Assembly (NCBI RefSeq): GCF_900094735.1
Contig: NZ_FMBM01000002.1
Location: 310,001-374,000 of the forward strand
DNA: 64,000 nt
Source of the DNA: Saliniramus fredricksonii
GTDB lineage: Bacteria; Pseudomonadota; Alphaproteobacteria; Rhizobiales; Beijerinckiaceae
Reading direction: 5' to 3'
The notes beneath the pieces are model-generated. The model searched no databases, was not told the DNA's origin, and was given only the letters and a program-made list of their open reading frames with translations. Below, piece after piece: positions 1-8,569 of the stretch. Made by a program: the position numbers and the translations under genes. Positions within the stretch are counted from its first letter, which is position 1, and each line of letters opens with the position of its first letter.

Positions 1-174
1 GGTCAGGGTCGGCACCAGCACATCCGCCTGACCCACGGCCTCGGTGAGCGCCTCGCGACTCATCGGCGCATCGTCGATATTGAGGCGGGTGTCGAAGAGT
101 TCGCGCATGCGCGTTTCGATCGCGCCGGGCAGGCGGCGCGTGACGACGACATGCGGTTTCTTTCTCTGAGGCAT
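1..174 (-). CDS. D-isomer-specific 2-hydroxyacid dehydrogenase, N-terminal part
   Basis: This is the first 58 codons of a gene that runs off the left edge of the window. It begins at an ATG complementary to 172-174. The residues VVVTRRLPGAIETRMRELFD followed by a short acidic stretch and a QADVLVPTLT segment match the N-terminal lobe of bacterial glyoxylate/hydroxypyruvate reductases, which reduce 2-keto acids with NAD(P)H in the cytoplasm. The nucleotide-binding and catalytic parts lie outside the window, so substrate and cofactor cannot be judged. It is divergent from the SH3-domain gene at 374. Confidence 0.75.
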   Translation of the reverse strand, partial: MPQRKKPHVVVTRRLPGAIETRMRELFDTRLNIDDAPMSREALTEAVGQADVLVPTLT

Positions 175-373
175 GGCTTCCTCGTCCTCACCGTGGCGCC
201 GCGATCGCGCGGCGGATATTCATCAGCTGTTAACCGGGATTCACCACTATCCGATTTGCGGCTCACGGCAAGCGCGCCGCTCGCACCTGCCGCTTCGTCG
301 TTTCTCTAGCAGAGCTATGGCCAAACACAAATCCGCGTCAGCGCAGCAGCTCCGGATTCGGACAAAGGGCGTC

Positions 374-985
374 ATGAAGAGCATCGTCATCGGTCTCGCC
401 ATCCGCATATCGGCAGGACTGCGCGCGGGCCCGGCTCCGCGACACATGCTGATGGCCGGCCTCACCGCAGCCTGCCTTGTTTCCGCAAGCCTCTTCGCCG
501 CGCCCGCCGTGCACGCCCAGGCGAGTATCGGGCCGGAAACGCGCTTGCCTCTGCCGCGCTACGTGAGCCTGAAGACTGACAAGGTCAACATGCGTGAGGG
601 GCCGTCGACCGACCACGGCACCCGCTGGGTTTATCAGCGCGCCGGCCTGCCGGTCGAGATCATCGCGGAATTCGAGAACTGGCGCCGCATCCGCGATCCC
701 GAAGGCGAAGACGGCTGGGTCTGGCATTCGCTGCTCTCGGGCAGGCGCACGGCCATCGTTGCGCCCTGGGATCGCGCTGCGGAACGTGTCGTCGACTTGC
801 TGGAGCAGCCCGAGCCGGCGTCACGGGTGCTTGCACGGATCGAGCCCGGGGTCGTTGCCGGTATCAGCGACTGCGATGGCGAATGGTGCCGGTTGGCCGT
901 CGTGGCAGAGCCACAGGGCGAGATCATCGGTTTCCTGCGCCAGGAAGAGCTCTGGGGCGTCTACCCCGACGAAATGCTCGATTGA
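374..985 (+). CDS. Exported SH3-domain protein
   Basis: The 203-residue product has a hydrophobic N-terminal segment ending in AAPAVHA followed by QA, which looks like a signal-peptidase I site, so it should be periplasmic. Two bacterial SH3-like repeats follow. The first is around LKTDKVNMREGPSTDHGTRW with a DGWVW core. The second runs from ARIEPGV to a C-terminal GFLRQEELWGVYP. This is the SH3_4-type family, common in Rhizobiales and thought to bind cell-wall or protein ligands. The function is unknown. The start is uncertain: ATG at 374 gives a long signal region, and the ATG at 446 (residues MLMAGLT) would give a compact signal peptide. An upstream ATG at 317 is less likely. Confidence 0.75.
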   Translation: MKSIVIGLAIRISAGLRAGPAPRHMLMAGLTAACLVSASLFAAPAVHAQASIGPETRLPLPRYVSLKTDKVNMREGPSTDHGTRWVYQRAGLPVEIIAEFENWRRIRDPEGEDGWVWHSLLSGRRTAIVAPWDRAAERVVDLLEQPEPASRVLARIEPGVVAGISDCDGEWCRLAVVAEPQGEIIGFLRQEELWGVYPDEMLD

Positions 986-1005
986 TGGTGGCCCGAACCG
1001 CCATG

Positions 1006-1017
1006 GCGTGATCACGC
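1006..1017. other. 12-bp perfect palindrome
   Basis: GCGTGATCACGC lies just after the SH3-domain gene and before the acyltransferase gene. It could be an operator or chance. No T-run follows, so it is not a convincing terminator. Confidence 0.25.
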
Positions 1018-1142
1018 TTGCGCGAGCGGGCGGCGCGCGCCATTCCGGCAATGCATTTCTTTACCTTTCATCGCTAGCGTTGCGCGTTGTCGGGCGCGCG
1101 GATCAAGGGCGTGCGCCTGCACGAATTCCGTGAGGGATGGCG

Positions 1143-2237
1143 ATGACGATGCGCATGGATACCGACAGACCCGTTTCACTGCTCCACGCTTCCGGTGACG
1201 GGGATCGTGTGGCCTGGGTCGATACCGCCAAGGGCATGTGCATCATCCTCGTGGTGATGATGCATGTGGTGCTCGGTATCGGCGACCGGATGGGGACGGA
1301 AGGCTTCCTGCACCCGGTCGTCGCCTTTGCCGCGCCGTTCCGCATGCCGGATTTCTTCCTGATCTCGGGGCTGTTTCTCGCGCGCGTGATCGATCGCGAC
1401 TGGCGTCGCTACGCCGACAAGCGGGTGCTGCATTTCCTCTATTTCTATGTGCTCTGGCTCGTCATCCAGTCCATCATCCGTTTCGGCGATGTCGCGGACG
1501 GTTCGGTGACGGGGCTCATCGAGCATCTGGCCTGGTCCATGGTTCAGCCATTCTCGACGCTGTGGTTCGTCTACATGCTGGCGATCTTCTCGGTGGTGAC
1601 GAAACTGCTGCGCGGCGTGCCGGTCTGGGCCCTGCTCGGCGGTGCGGCGCTGCTGGAGATCGCACCGATCCATACGGGCGCGATCCTCGTTGATGAATTC
1701 GCCGCGCGCTATGTCTACTTTCTCGCCGGCTACCTGCTCGCCCCGCAAATCTTCAAACTGGCTGATTGGGCGCTTGCCCACAAACCTGCGGCCCTGGCCG
1801 GGCTCGTGCTCTGGGCGGTCGTGAACGGCTTTCTGGCCCTCACGCCGTCGGGGCTGACCGAGACCGGCACGCTCGCCACGCTGCCAGTCATCAGCCTGAT
1901 CGCGGGAACGCTCGGCGCGGTGGCAATGGTGCTGATCTCGGCACTGCTCGCCGGCACGCTGCTCGGTCGCCCGCTCGATTATGCCGGACGCCACGCCATC
2001 GCCGTCTATCTCGCCTTCTTCCTGCCCATGGCCGTGACGCGCGAGATTCTCTTGCGGCTGGGTATCATCGAGGATGTGGGGGTGATCTCTCTGATCGTGC
2101 TGATCGTGGCCGTGGTGGCGCCCCTCGTCGTCGAGCGGATCGTGCGCAACACACCGCTGAACTTTCTCTTCGTGCGACCGCACTTCGCGCGCATCGCACC
2201 GGAGCGCCGCGCCGCGCGGACCCAGCCGGCGGAGTGA
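1143..2237 (+). CDS. Acyltransferase 3 family membrane protein
   Basis: This is a polytopic inner-membrane protein of about 364 residues with roughly ten hydrophobic segments. The N-terminal stretch AWVDTAKGMCIILVVMMHV, then FRMPDFFLISGLF, is typical of the acyltransferase 3 family (OafA/NodX-like), where the His of MMHV is the conserved putative catalytic residue. Such enzymes O-acetylate or O-succinylate polysaccharides, lipids or glucans. The substrate here cannot be told. I prefer ATG at 1143 over the ATG at 1137, because the GAGGG at 1132-1136 is correctly spaced only for the later start. It converges with the small membrane protein gene at 2242, four bases away. Confidence 0.8.
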   Translation: MTMRMDTDRPVSLLHASGDGDRVAWVDTAKGMCIILVVMMHVVLGIGDRMGTEGFLHPVVAFAAPFRMPDFFLISGLFLARVIDRDWRRYADKRVLHFLYFYVLWLVIQSIIRFGDVADGSVTGLIEHLAWSMVQPFSTLWFVYMLAIFSVVTKLLRGVPVWALLGGAALLEIAPIHTGAILVDEFAARYVYFLAGYLLAPQIFKLADWALAHKPAALAGLVLWAVVNGFLALTPSGLTETGTLATLPVISLIAGTLGAVAMVLISALLAGTLLGRPLDYAGRHAIAVYLAFFLPMAVTREILLRLGIIEDVGVISLIVLIVAVVAPLVVERIVRNTPLNFLFVRPHFARIAPERRAARTQPAE

Positions 2238-2241
2238 GGCC

Positions 2242-2484
2242 TCAATCCGGCTTGTTGAGTGGCTCTATGCGGGTAGCCTGCTTCCAGAAGCCGTGCAGCA
2301 TGTAGAGACCGAGCCCTGAGAACAGGCCCATCAGCACGTATCCGATGGTATCGCCGAGTTCGAATATCCCGGCGATCGCCCAGCCGGCAGCAACGGCCAC
2401 GCCCAGAACCTGCGTCGCGACGAAGACGAGGGCGCTCAACACGGTAACCGTGGCGCGGAGATTTCTGCTGTTCGTGCGGCTCAC
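2242..2484 (-). CDS. Small two-TM membrane protein
   Basis: An 80-residue protein with two predicted membrane helices, about residues 11-37 and 47-68, a basic N-terminus and a short polar tail. It starts with GTG at 2484, preceded by a GGGAG ribosome binding site. I do not recognise the family. It sits alone between two convergent or divergent neighbours and may act as a small membrane accessory protein, but nothing in the sequence shows its job. Confidence 0.6.
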   Translation of the reverse strand: MSRTNSRNLRATVTVLSALVFVATQVLGVAVAAGWAIAGIFELGDTIGYVLMGLFSGLGLYMLHGFWKQATRIEPLNKPD

Positions 2485-2677
2485 GGCCTGCTCCCTGGTT
2501 CGACCAGTCAGACTTAACCACTCGCGCCTGCCGGTGCAAGCGGCTACGAAGCGGTCACCGCCGACGAGGCGTCGCAGCGTTTCTCCGCAACGCTATTGAA
2601 AAACCCTCCGGCAATTGCGAAACAGCTCACGCAAGTCCCGCCGATCCCGTCCTGATCCCTTCCGGAGCCCTTCGCGC

Positions 2678-3607
2678 ATGTCCTTCGTCGCCACCCTGAT
2701 CTGCAATCCCGCCACGCCGATTCTCGATGCCGCGATGATCGAGGCGGCGGGCGCGGCCCTGCCTGATCCGCAGATCCGGGTGCTCGCCGAGGGTGTGGCC
2801 ACCGATCTCGCCTTCGATCCCGGTGATCTCGACGATCCCAATGTGGCGCCGCTCGGCGAAGACATCCTCATCCACGATTACCGCAACGCGCTGATCGCGG
2901 CGCTCGGCGAGGCGCCGGTGGACGTGGTGGTTCAGCCTTTGGCGCATCGGCGCAAGAAGCTGCTTCTGGCCGATATGGATTCCACCATGATCGCGCAGGA
3001 ATGCATCGACGAGCTCGCCGATTATGTCGGCCTCAAGCCCGAAGTCGCGGCGATCACCGAGCGCGCCATGCGCGGCGAGCTTCCCTTCGAGCCGGCATTG
3101 CGTGAGCGTGTGGCGTTGCTCAAGGGGCTGGCGCTCGGCACGATCGACGAGATCGTGGAGAAGCGGCTCGACCTGACGCCCGGCGGACGCGAGCTGATTG
3201 CGACAATGCGCGCCAATGGTGCCTGGTGTGCTCTCGTCTCCGGAGGCTTTACGGTGTTCACCAGCGCCATCGCCGGCAAGCTCGGCTTCGACGAACACCG
3301 CGCCAACCGCCTCGTCATCGCCGACGAGACACTGGCCGGCACGGTGGAGGAGCCGATCGTCGGGCGCGAGGCGAAATACGCCGCACTGATCGAATTGCGC
3401 GAGCGCCACGGGCTGGCGATTGAGGAAACCCTCGCGGTGGGAGACGGGGCGAACGATCTCGCCATGCTCGGCGAAGCCGGGCTCGGCGTCGCCTATCACG
3501 CCAAACCCTCCGTCGCGGAAGCCGCCGGCGCGCGGATCGACCATGCCGATCTGACCGCGCTGCTTTATATCCAGGGCTATGCCCGCGCGGATTTCGCCGA
3601 GATCTGA
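2678..3607 (+). CDS. serB: Phosphoserine phosphatase
   Basis: A 309-residue enzyme that hydrolyses O-phosphoserine to serine, the last step of serine biosynthesis, in the cytoplasm. HAD motif I (DMDST, near residue 100) is present with the nucleophile Asp, followed by motif II (VSGGFTVF) and motif III/IV (VGDGANDLAML). The N-terminal 90 residues form the small ACT-like domain usual for alphaproteobacterial SerB. Start ATG 2678 has GGAG 11-14 bases upstream. An earlier in-frame start at 2615 is unlikely. Its last 31 bases overlap tail-to-tail with the deacetylase gene on the other strand. Confidence 0.93.
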   Translation: MSFVATLICNPATPILDAAMIEAAGAALPDPQIRVLAEGVATDLAFDPGDLDDPNVAPLGEDILIHDYRNALIAALGEAPVDVVVQPLAHRRKKLLLADMDSTMIAQECIDELADYVGLKPEVAAITERAMRGELPFEPALRERVALLKGLALGTIDEIVEKRLDLTPGGRELIATMRANGAWCALVSGGFTVFTSAIAGKLGFDEHRANRLVIADETLAGTVEEPIVGREAKYAALIELRERHGLAIEETLAVGDGANDLAMLGEAGLGVAYHAKPSVAEAAGARIDHADLTALLYIQGYARADFAEI

Positions 3608-4809
3608 CCCGCTTCAGGGGAGTGGCGCTGCGCCAGAACGGCAAGCCGCGTGCGGATATCCTCGCGGACCTCACCCTCGCGCGGGGAATCGTGGAGCGTG
3701 GTGAACCAGTGTTCCGGCGGATCACGCCCCACGCGCGGCGCGCCGCGCCAGACGAGCGCGCGCAAAACCGTCTCGGCTTCTTCCGGGAGCCGCTCTGGCG
3801 CGATCAACCCGTTGAGCGCGCCCCAGATCCCGGTCCAGCAGCGCGCCACCGACCACGGATTATAGCCTCCGCCCCCCGTGACCACCATGCGCGGCGCCAT
3901 CTCGCGCACGGCGACCACCGCCTCGCGATGGGCATTGTTGGACAGGGCCAGCCGCGAGAGCGGATCTTCCTCGATCGCATCCGAGCCGCATTGCATCACG
4001 ATCGCCTGCGGCGCGAAGGCCGCGAGGCGCGGCAGGATCATCTCGTGCAGGACGGCGCGCATCTCGCTGTCATTGAAGCCGCGCGGCACGGGCAGGTTGA
4101 AATGCGCGCCCCCGCCATCCTCGTCGAGCGCGCCCGTGAACGGCCAGCGGCGTTCCTCGTGGACGGAGATGAGGAGCGCGTCGCGGTCCCCCTCGAAAGC
4201 ATGGGCAACGCCGTCGCAATGATGCGCGTCGATATCGACATAAGCCACGCGCTGAAAACCGAGCTGGCGCAGGCGCAGGAGGCACAGCACCGGATCGTTG
4301 AAATAGCAAAAGCCGTTGGCGTAATCGGGAAAGGCGTGATGTGTGCCGCCGGCGGGCACGTGCACGACCCCGCCCGCATGGACGAGATCGGCTGCGAGCA
4401 TCGTTCCGCCTGCCGAGGTCGCGGGCCGGCGATACACTTCCGGGAAGACCGGATTCGCCGTCACACCGAGATTGTGGCGCTTGCGGGTTTCTTCGTCGAC
4501 ACCGCCATCCTCCTCGGCACGCTGGAGCGCGGCGATATAATCGGGCGTATGCCACAGCGTCAGCGCCGCCGGCTTGGCGCGCGGGCTGGTGACGTAGTTC
4601 TGCGGCCCGATCCAGCCGAGCGCGCGCCCGAGATCCATCACGCTGGAGACGCGCGGGATGCGCAGGGGGTGATGCGCGCCATAGCTCGAGCCGCGATAGA
4701 CCTCCGAACCGATGAAGAGCGGCGCGCGGCGCGCATCGCGGGGATTCTCGGAGCGGGGAGGGGGGAGCGAGGCGTTCACGTGAGGCAGGGCCGGGCTGGA
4801 GCGTTGCAA
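3577..4809 (-). CDS. Histone deacetylase-like (AcuC-type) amidohydrolase
   Basis: This 410-residue protein belongs to the arginase/deacetylase superfamily. The zinc and catalytic motifs are visible in order: HHAFPDYANGFCYFND, VAYVDIDAHHCDGVAHAF, CGSDAIEEDPLSRL and GGGGYN. Relatives deacetylate acetyl-lysine in proteins (AcuC acts on acetyl-CoA synthetase) or polyamine-type substrates. The exact substrate is not evident. It lies 34 bases downstream of gluQ on the same strand and is probably co-transcribed. Its 3' end overlaps serB by 31 bp tail-to-tail. The start at 4809 is tentative, because about 25 N-terminal residues precede the conserved domain. Confidence 0.88.
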   Translation of the reverse strand: MQRSSPALPHVNASLPPPRSENPRDARRAPLFIGSEVYRGSSYGAHHPLRIPRVSSVMDLGRALGWIGPQNYVTSPRAKPAALTLWHTPDYIAALQRAEEDGGVDEETRKRHNLGVTANPVFPEVYRRPATSAGGTMLAADLVHAGGVVHVPAGGTHHAFPDYANGFCYFNDPVLCLLRLRQLGFQRVAYVDIDAHHCDGVAHAFEGDRDALLISVHEERRWPFTGALDEDGGGAHFNLPVPRGFNDSEMRAVLHEMILPRLAAFAPQAIVMQCGSDAIEEDPLSRLALSNNAHREAVVAVREMAPRMVVTGGGGYNPWSVARCWTGIWGALNGLIAPERLPEEAETVLRALVWRGAPRVGRDPPEHWFTTLHDSPREGEVREDIRTRLAVLAQRHSPEAGQISAKSARA

Positions 4810-4843
4810 TGCTGCTCTGCATGTACCGCGCGCAGGGCGCCGA

Positions 4844-5734
4844 TCAAGCCTCGAATCCCAGCATCGCCCGCAAGGCCGCCGGATCCGCGCCCTCTTCGCG
4901 CAACTGCGCGATCGGCGTCGAGATGCGGCTCTTGGCGAGTTTCTCGCCGGCCTCGTCGCGGATCAGATCATGGTGATGATAGAGCGGCGTGGGCAGGCCG
5001 AGGAGGCATTGCAGCAGCACATGCAGGTCCGTGGCAGCTTCGAGATCGCGCCCGCGCACCACATGGGTGACGCCCTGGGCCGCGTCGTCATGCACCACGG
5101 CGAGGTGATAGCTCGTCGGGATCTCCTTGCGCATGATCACCGCATCGCCCCAGCGCGCCGGATCGGCGGGAACGCGGGTGATCACGCCGTCGCGGTCGAA
5201 GCGCGCGTAAGCGAGCCCCTCCGGTGCGATTCGTGCGGCCTCTGCCAGCGCTTTCGCCATGTCGATGCGCAGCGCGAACGGCTCCCCGGCCTCGATTCGC
5301 GCCTGCGCCTCGGCGGGGTCGAGCCCGGCGCAACGGCGCGGATAGAGCGGCGCGCCATCCGGATCGCGCGGGGCCGGGGACCCGGTCTCGGCTTCGCGGG
5401 CGGCGACGGCCTGCGCGATCTCCTTGCGGGTCGCAAAGCAGGGATAGACGAGCCCCGCCTCGCGCAGGCGGCGCAGCAGCAGGCGGTAATCGTCGAAATG
5501 CTGCGATTGCCGCCGGATGGGTTCGTCGAAACGAAGCCCGAGCCATGCGAGATCGCGGATGATCGCCGCATCGTATTCGGGCCCGCAGCGGGTGATGTCG
5601 ATATCCTCGATGCGCAGGATCAGCCGCCCGCCAAAACGCTTGGCGAGATTCGCATTGAGGAGGGCGGAATAGGCGTGGCCCAGATGCAAAAGCCCGTTCG
5701 GGCTCGGGGCGAAGCGGAAAAGGGGTTGCGTCAC
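4844..5734 (-). CDS. gluQ: Glutamyl-Q tRNA(Asp) synthetase
   Basis: A 296-residue truncated glutamyl-tRNA synthetase paralogue. The class I signature appears as HLGHA near the N-terminus (FRFAPSPNGLLHLGHAYSAL) and the second signature as KLAKS near the C-terminus. The anticodon-binding domain of GltX is absent, as expected for GluQ-RS, which attaches glutamate to queuosine at position 34 of tRNA(Asp). The zinc-site region is reduced (YPCFA rather than a CxC pair), as seen in some family members. It is divergent from the AlkA-type glycosylase gene and upstream of the deacetylase gene. Confidence 0.9.
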   Translation of the reverse strand: MTQPLFRFAPSPNGLLHLGHAYSALLNANLAKRFGGRLILRIEDIDITRCGPEYDAAIIRDLAWLGLRFDEPIRRQSQHFDDYRLLLRRLREAGLVYPCFATRKEIAQAVAAREAETGSPAPRDPDGAPLYPRRCAGLDPAEAQARIEAGEPFALRIDMAKALAEAARIAPEGLAYARFDRDGVITRVPADPARWGDAVIMRKEIPTSYHLAVVHDDAAQGVTHVVRGRDLEAATDLHVLLQCLLGLPTPLYHHHDLIRDEAGEKLAKSRISTPIAQLREEGADPAALRAMLGFEA

Positions 5735-5793
5735 GCGCGCGGACCTTCGATCGTTCGGGCGTTTGCAAATAGCATAAGCCAGGGCGGGGGCGG

Positions 5794-6450
5794 ATGATAC
5801 TCGACAGCGAAGCGGCGATGCAGGCGGGGCTTGATGCCCTGCGCGCGCAGGATGCGGTGATGGCGCGCATCATCGGCGAAGTCGCGGCGCAGGGTGCGGG
5901 GCCTCCCCTGCGCAAGCGCGATCCGGGTTTCGCCGGCCTTGCCGCCATCGTCGTCTCGCAACAGGTCTCGACCGCGAGCGCCAAGGCGATCTGGGGGCGG
6001 GTCGTGGAGCGCTTCCCCGCTCTCGACGCGCCGACCCTGCGTGGGGCCGATGACGAGGCATTGCGCGTCTGCGGCCTCTCCGCGCCGAAGATCCGGACGC
6101 TGCGCGCCGTCGCCGAGGCCGTCGCGCAGGGCGATCTGCCGCTCGATGATCTGGCCGGCTACGATGCCGATGCCGCCCATGAGGCCCTCGTCGCGGTGAA
6201 GGGGATCGGCCCGTGGACCGCCGATATCTACCTGCTCTTCTGCCTCGGCCACCCCGACGCCTTCGCCGCCGGCGATCTCGCCCTCCAGGAATCCGCCCGC
6301 CTCGCCTACACGCTGGAAACCCGCCCCAAACCCGCCGAACTCCTCACCCTGGCCGACCAATGGCGCCCCTGGCGCGGCGTCGCGGCGAAGGTGCTCTGGG
6401 CGTATTACGGGGTGCAGACGCGGCGCGCGGATGCGGGGGATGTGGGGTGA
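5794..6450 (+). CDS. AlkA-type DNA-3-methyladenine glycosylase
   Basis: A 218-residue HhH-GPD superfamily base-excision enzyme. The helix-hairpin-helix is seen as VKGIGPWTADIYLLF, and the catalytic aspartate lies in AAGDLALQ shortly after. The protein is close to the short AlkA/MPG II form that removes 3-methyladenine and other alkylated purines from DNA. Its TGA (6448-6450) touches the stop codon of the converging DarG gene with no intervening base. Confidence 0.88.
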   Translation: MILDSEAAMQAGLDALRAQDAVMARIIGEVAAQGAGPPLRKRDPGFAGLAAIVVSQQVSTASAKAIWGRVVERFPALDAPTLRGADDEALRVCGLSAPKIRTLRAVAEAVAQGDLPLDDLAGYDADAAHEALVAVKGIGPWTADIYLLFCLGHPDAFAAGDLALQESARLAYTLETRPKPAELLTLADQWRPWRGVAAKVLWAYYGVQTRRADAGDVG

Positions 6451-7500
6451 TCAAAGCTTAGCCTTGATGTAACCGTCTTCTTTCAGACGATTCAGGGCGG
6501 CGCTGACGGAAGCGCGGGAGAACTTTTCACGCTTATGGTCGTTCCAGGATTCCAACGCCTCGGACATTGCGGGCTGATCCGTAATCCCCTCTGCGATCGT
6601 CAAATAGTGCACGCTGGACAAGAGTTCCATGCCAAAAGGTGTTTCATAACCATCGACCAGCAACGATAAATCATGGATCATCGCGCTCGCCTCGACGTTA
6701 TTTTTCTTCAGAAATTCGCTCGAAGCCGCGAAGGTCGCATGCGTGACGATCACTTTCTCTTCACTTTTGCTATATCCTTGAATAAAGCCCTTCTTCTCCA
6801 TGGCCTTGAACGCCGCATGGAGTTCCTTGCTGTAAGGGCCAAATTGTCCCTTTTCGAATTGCAGGCCGAAAGGAACGCCGAGAACCTGCATGAAATAGAC
6901 GAGCTTCTGGGCCGTCAGCCGCGTCAACTGGCCGCCGAAAAATTTCTCAAGCTCTGAGAAAGCGACCATCATGGTCGCCCGCCCGACGGTCAGATCGGTT
7001 GGTATGCCTTCCTGCTCGGGTGCAGGGGCTTTCTCGGATCCCGGCGCGAACACGACGAAATGCACGTCTTGCAGCGGCGCGAGTTTATCTTCGATCAAGG
7101 GGCGGACGTCGTTCCAGTCAAGCCCGCCATTTCCGCAGCCGAGCGGTGGCAATGCGACGGACATGATCCCCAGATTTCTGATATTTCTGATGAAATCATC
7201 AAGCCCCTGCTCAATGAAATCCAGCTTTGACTGCGCACGCCAATGCTGCTTGGTCGGGAAGTTGATGAGATAGCGATGTTGGCCATCCGCCATGAGACCG
7301 CCATTGTCGAAAATGAACATCTTCCCTGGGCGAAGATCGCCCGCGTCGCACAGGTGCTTGTATGCGCGATAGTTTTCCGGCCAGCGCCGTTTGAACTCAA
7401 GGGCCACGCCTTTTCCCATCACGCCAACGCAGTTGACCGTGTTTACGATGGCCTCGGTCGGCTCATCAAACATATCGCCTGTTTTGTATTCGATCGTCAT
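6451..7500 (-). CDS. darG: DarG-like macrodomain antitoxin (DNA ADP-ribosylglycohydrolase)
   Basis: A 349-residue protein with an N-terminal macrodomain of about 155 residues. Motifs are AIVNTVNCVGVMGKGVALEF and PPLGCGNGGLDW, with the Asn and Gly residues that bind ADP-ribose. The C-terminal part (about residues 175-349) corresponds to the toxin-binding domain of DarG. DarG removes ADP-ribose from DNA thymidines and also neutralises DarT directly. It lies 18 bases downstream of darT. No good ribosome binding site is seen, and the region from the darT stop to the darG start is duplicated, which suggests coupled translation. Its GC content is below that of its neighbours. Confidence 0.88.
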   Translation of the reverse strand: MTIEYKTGDMFDEPTEAIVNTVNCVGVMGKGVALEFKRRWPENYRAYKHLCDAGDLRPGKMFIFDNGGLMADGQHRYLINFPTKQHWRAQSKLDFIEQGLDDFIRNIRNLGIMSVALPPLGCGNGGLDWNDVRPLIEDKLAPLQDVHFVVFAPGSEKAPAPEQEGIPTDLTVGRATMMVAFSELEKFFGGQLTRLTAQKLVYFMQVLGVPFGLQFEKGQFGPYSKELHAAFKAMEKKGFIQGYSKSEEKVIVTHATFAASSEFLKKNNVEASAMIHDLSLLVDGYETPFGMELLSSVHYLTIAEGITDQPAMSEALESWNDHKREKFSRASVSAALNRLKEDGYIKAKL

Positions 7501-7522
7501 GGTTCAGTAGGTCATGGTTCAG
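7496..7522. repeat. 12-bp direct repeat at the darT/darG junction
   Basis: GTCATGGTTCAG occurs at 7496-7507 and again at 7511-7522, a 15-base period. Read on the coding strand, the darT stop and a decoy start (TGA ACC ATG) are followed by ACC TAC, then TGA ACC and the true darG ATG. The spacer therefore holds a four-codon mini-ORF (ATG ACC TAC TGA) in frame with darG. Confidence 0.8.
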
Positions 7523-8244
7523 ACATAGCACGCGGGCTTGATCAGTAGCCGGATCGGCAGACCGGCTGCGTCAAGCCACGACCGTACCTCCCCTTCATGT
7601 TCGGCGCTCTTGAGCACGATGCACGAAACCTCCTCCATCTTCAAACAGTCCCGGACGAGAAATTCCGCCATGCGCTTCTTGCTGCGCTGTTGGTGCGCCG
7701 GGGGATCGTCACGGTCGAACTGATATCTGCATACCCCCGCATAACCGATCTCGGGGATCATCGCCATGTAGGGGCTGTCGTCGAAAAGAGCCCAATCGAT
7801 ATGCTCTTCGAGCTTTGCCGGGTCGTCCTCGTAGGCCGGCTGTATCCCCGAATTGCAGGCGATATCCGTGAACCAGCATTGTCTGCCCGAGTTGAACAGC
7901 CTCTGCGGTTCGACGACGAGAAACGCGACATCGTTCATCGACGCCTTTCCCAGAGATTGCCCGTCCGGCGCCCTGAGCTCGACATTCCCCGCGTCGATCG
8001 TGAACGCCATTTTCGTGATCGGGGAAAAATAGAAGGGGACGAAATGGTTTACGGTCGATCCGCATGGCGTTTGAAAAGCGGAAGTTCCTCTCCGCGCAAC
8101 GATTTCATCGAATGATATCCGATATCCGCCTTGGAAATGAGGGTTATGCTTTGCATATATCGCGCTATCAGCAAGATATCGCTCCAAATTTCGGTAATAT
8201 GTCATTCGAAAGAGAAAGCGTTTTTTCAAGTTACGGCATTCCAT
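7519..8244 (-). CDS. darT: DarT-like DNA ADP-ribosyltransferase toxin
   Basis: A 241-residue DUF4433/DarT protein. It shows the family's NHFVPFYFSPITKM segment (about residues 66-79) and the RMAEFLVRD segment, whose Glu194 matches the catalytic glutamate. DarT uses NAD+ to ADP-ribosylate thymidine in single-stranded DNA, which blocks replication; many homologues act in phage defence. The in-frame start at 8244 is chosen because the transferase fold begins shortly after it. Upstream codons to 8409 are in frame but cross a likely promoter. It is the first gene of the darT-darG operon. Base composition is AT-richer than its neighbours, which suggests acquisition. Confidence 0.85.
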   Translation of the reverse strand: MECRNLKKRFLFRMTYYRNLERYLADSAIYAKHNPHFQGGYRISFDEIVARRGTSAFQTPCGSTVNHFVPFYFSPITKMAFTIDAGNVELRAPDGQSLGKASMNDVAFLVVEPQRLFNSGRQCWFTDIACNSGIQPAYEDDPAKLEEHIDWALFDDSPYMAMIPEIGYAGVCRYQFDRDDPPAHQQRSKKRMAEFLVRDCLKMEEVSCIVLKSAEHEGEVRSWLDAAGLPIRLLIKPACYV

Positions 8245-8569
8245 AGCATTCGACCAAGTGCGCGGAGGTTCATCCGTCGCCGCTGCCCGAAAATCCCACC
8301 ACAACCCATGTTGCAGATTCGTTCCAAAAACGCTATATAAAATTGCGAACCGGATGGAGGGCGCAACCTCCACCCGGCTCTGACCACCAGAAAAGGCTAC
8401 GTTTTCCAATGGCTACAATCAGCGATACCAAAACCGCCTTCGCGGCGGAAGCGTCCGGGGCGTGTTCGGCGGGGATACACACGCGATTCTCGAATCCGGG
8501 TTCGGCAGAAGGGCTCTTGCAGGGCGGATGCGCGCCTGTTTCCCGCCCCCTGAGCGAAAGGGGGCTGGC
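8245..8569. other. Intergenic region with probable darTG promoter
   Basis: This 325-bp stretch separates darT (leftward) from the gene at 8570 (rightward). It contains a very AT-rich spot at 8331-8344 (CTATATAAAATTG), whose complement gives a TATATAG-like -10 for darTG. No clear -35 was found. The rest is GC-rich and I see no other structure. Confidence 0.4.

Noticed and set aside
8245-8409. A longer DarT with 55 extra N-terminal residues
   Set aside because: The extension crosses the AT-rich probable promoter and has no similarity to the DarT fold.
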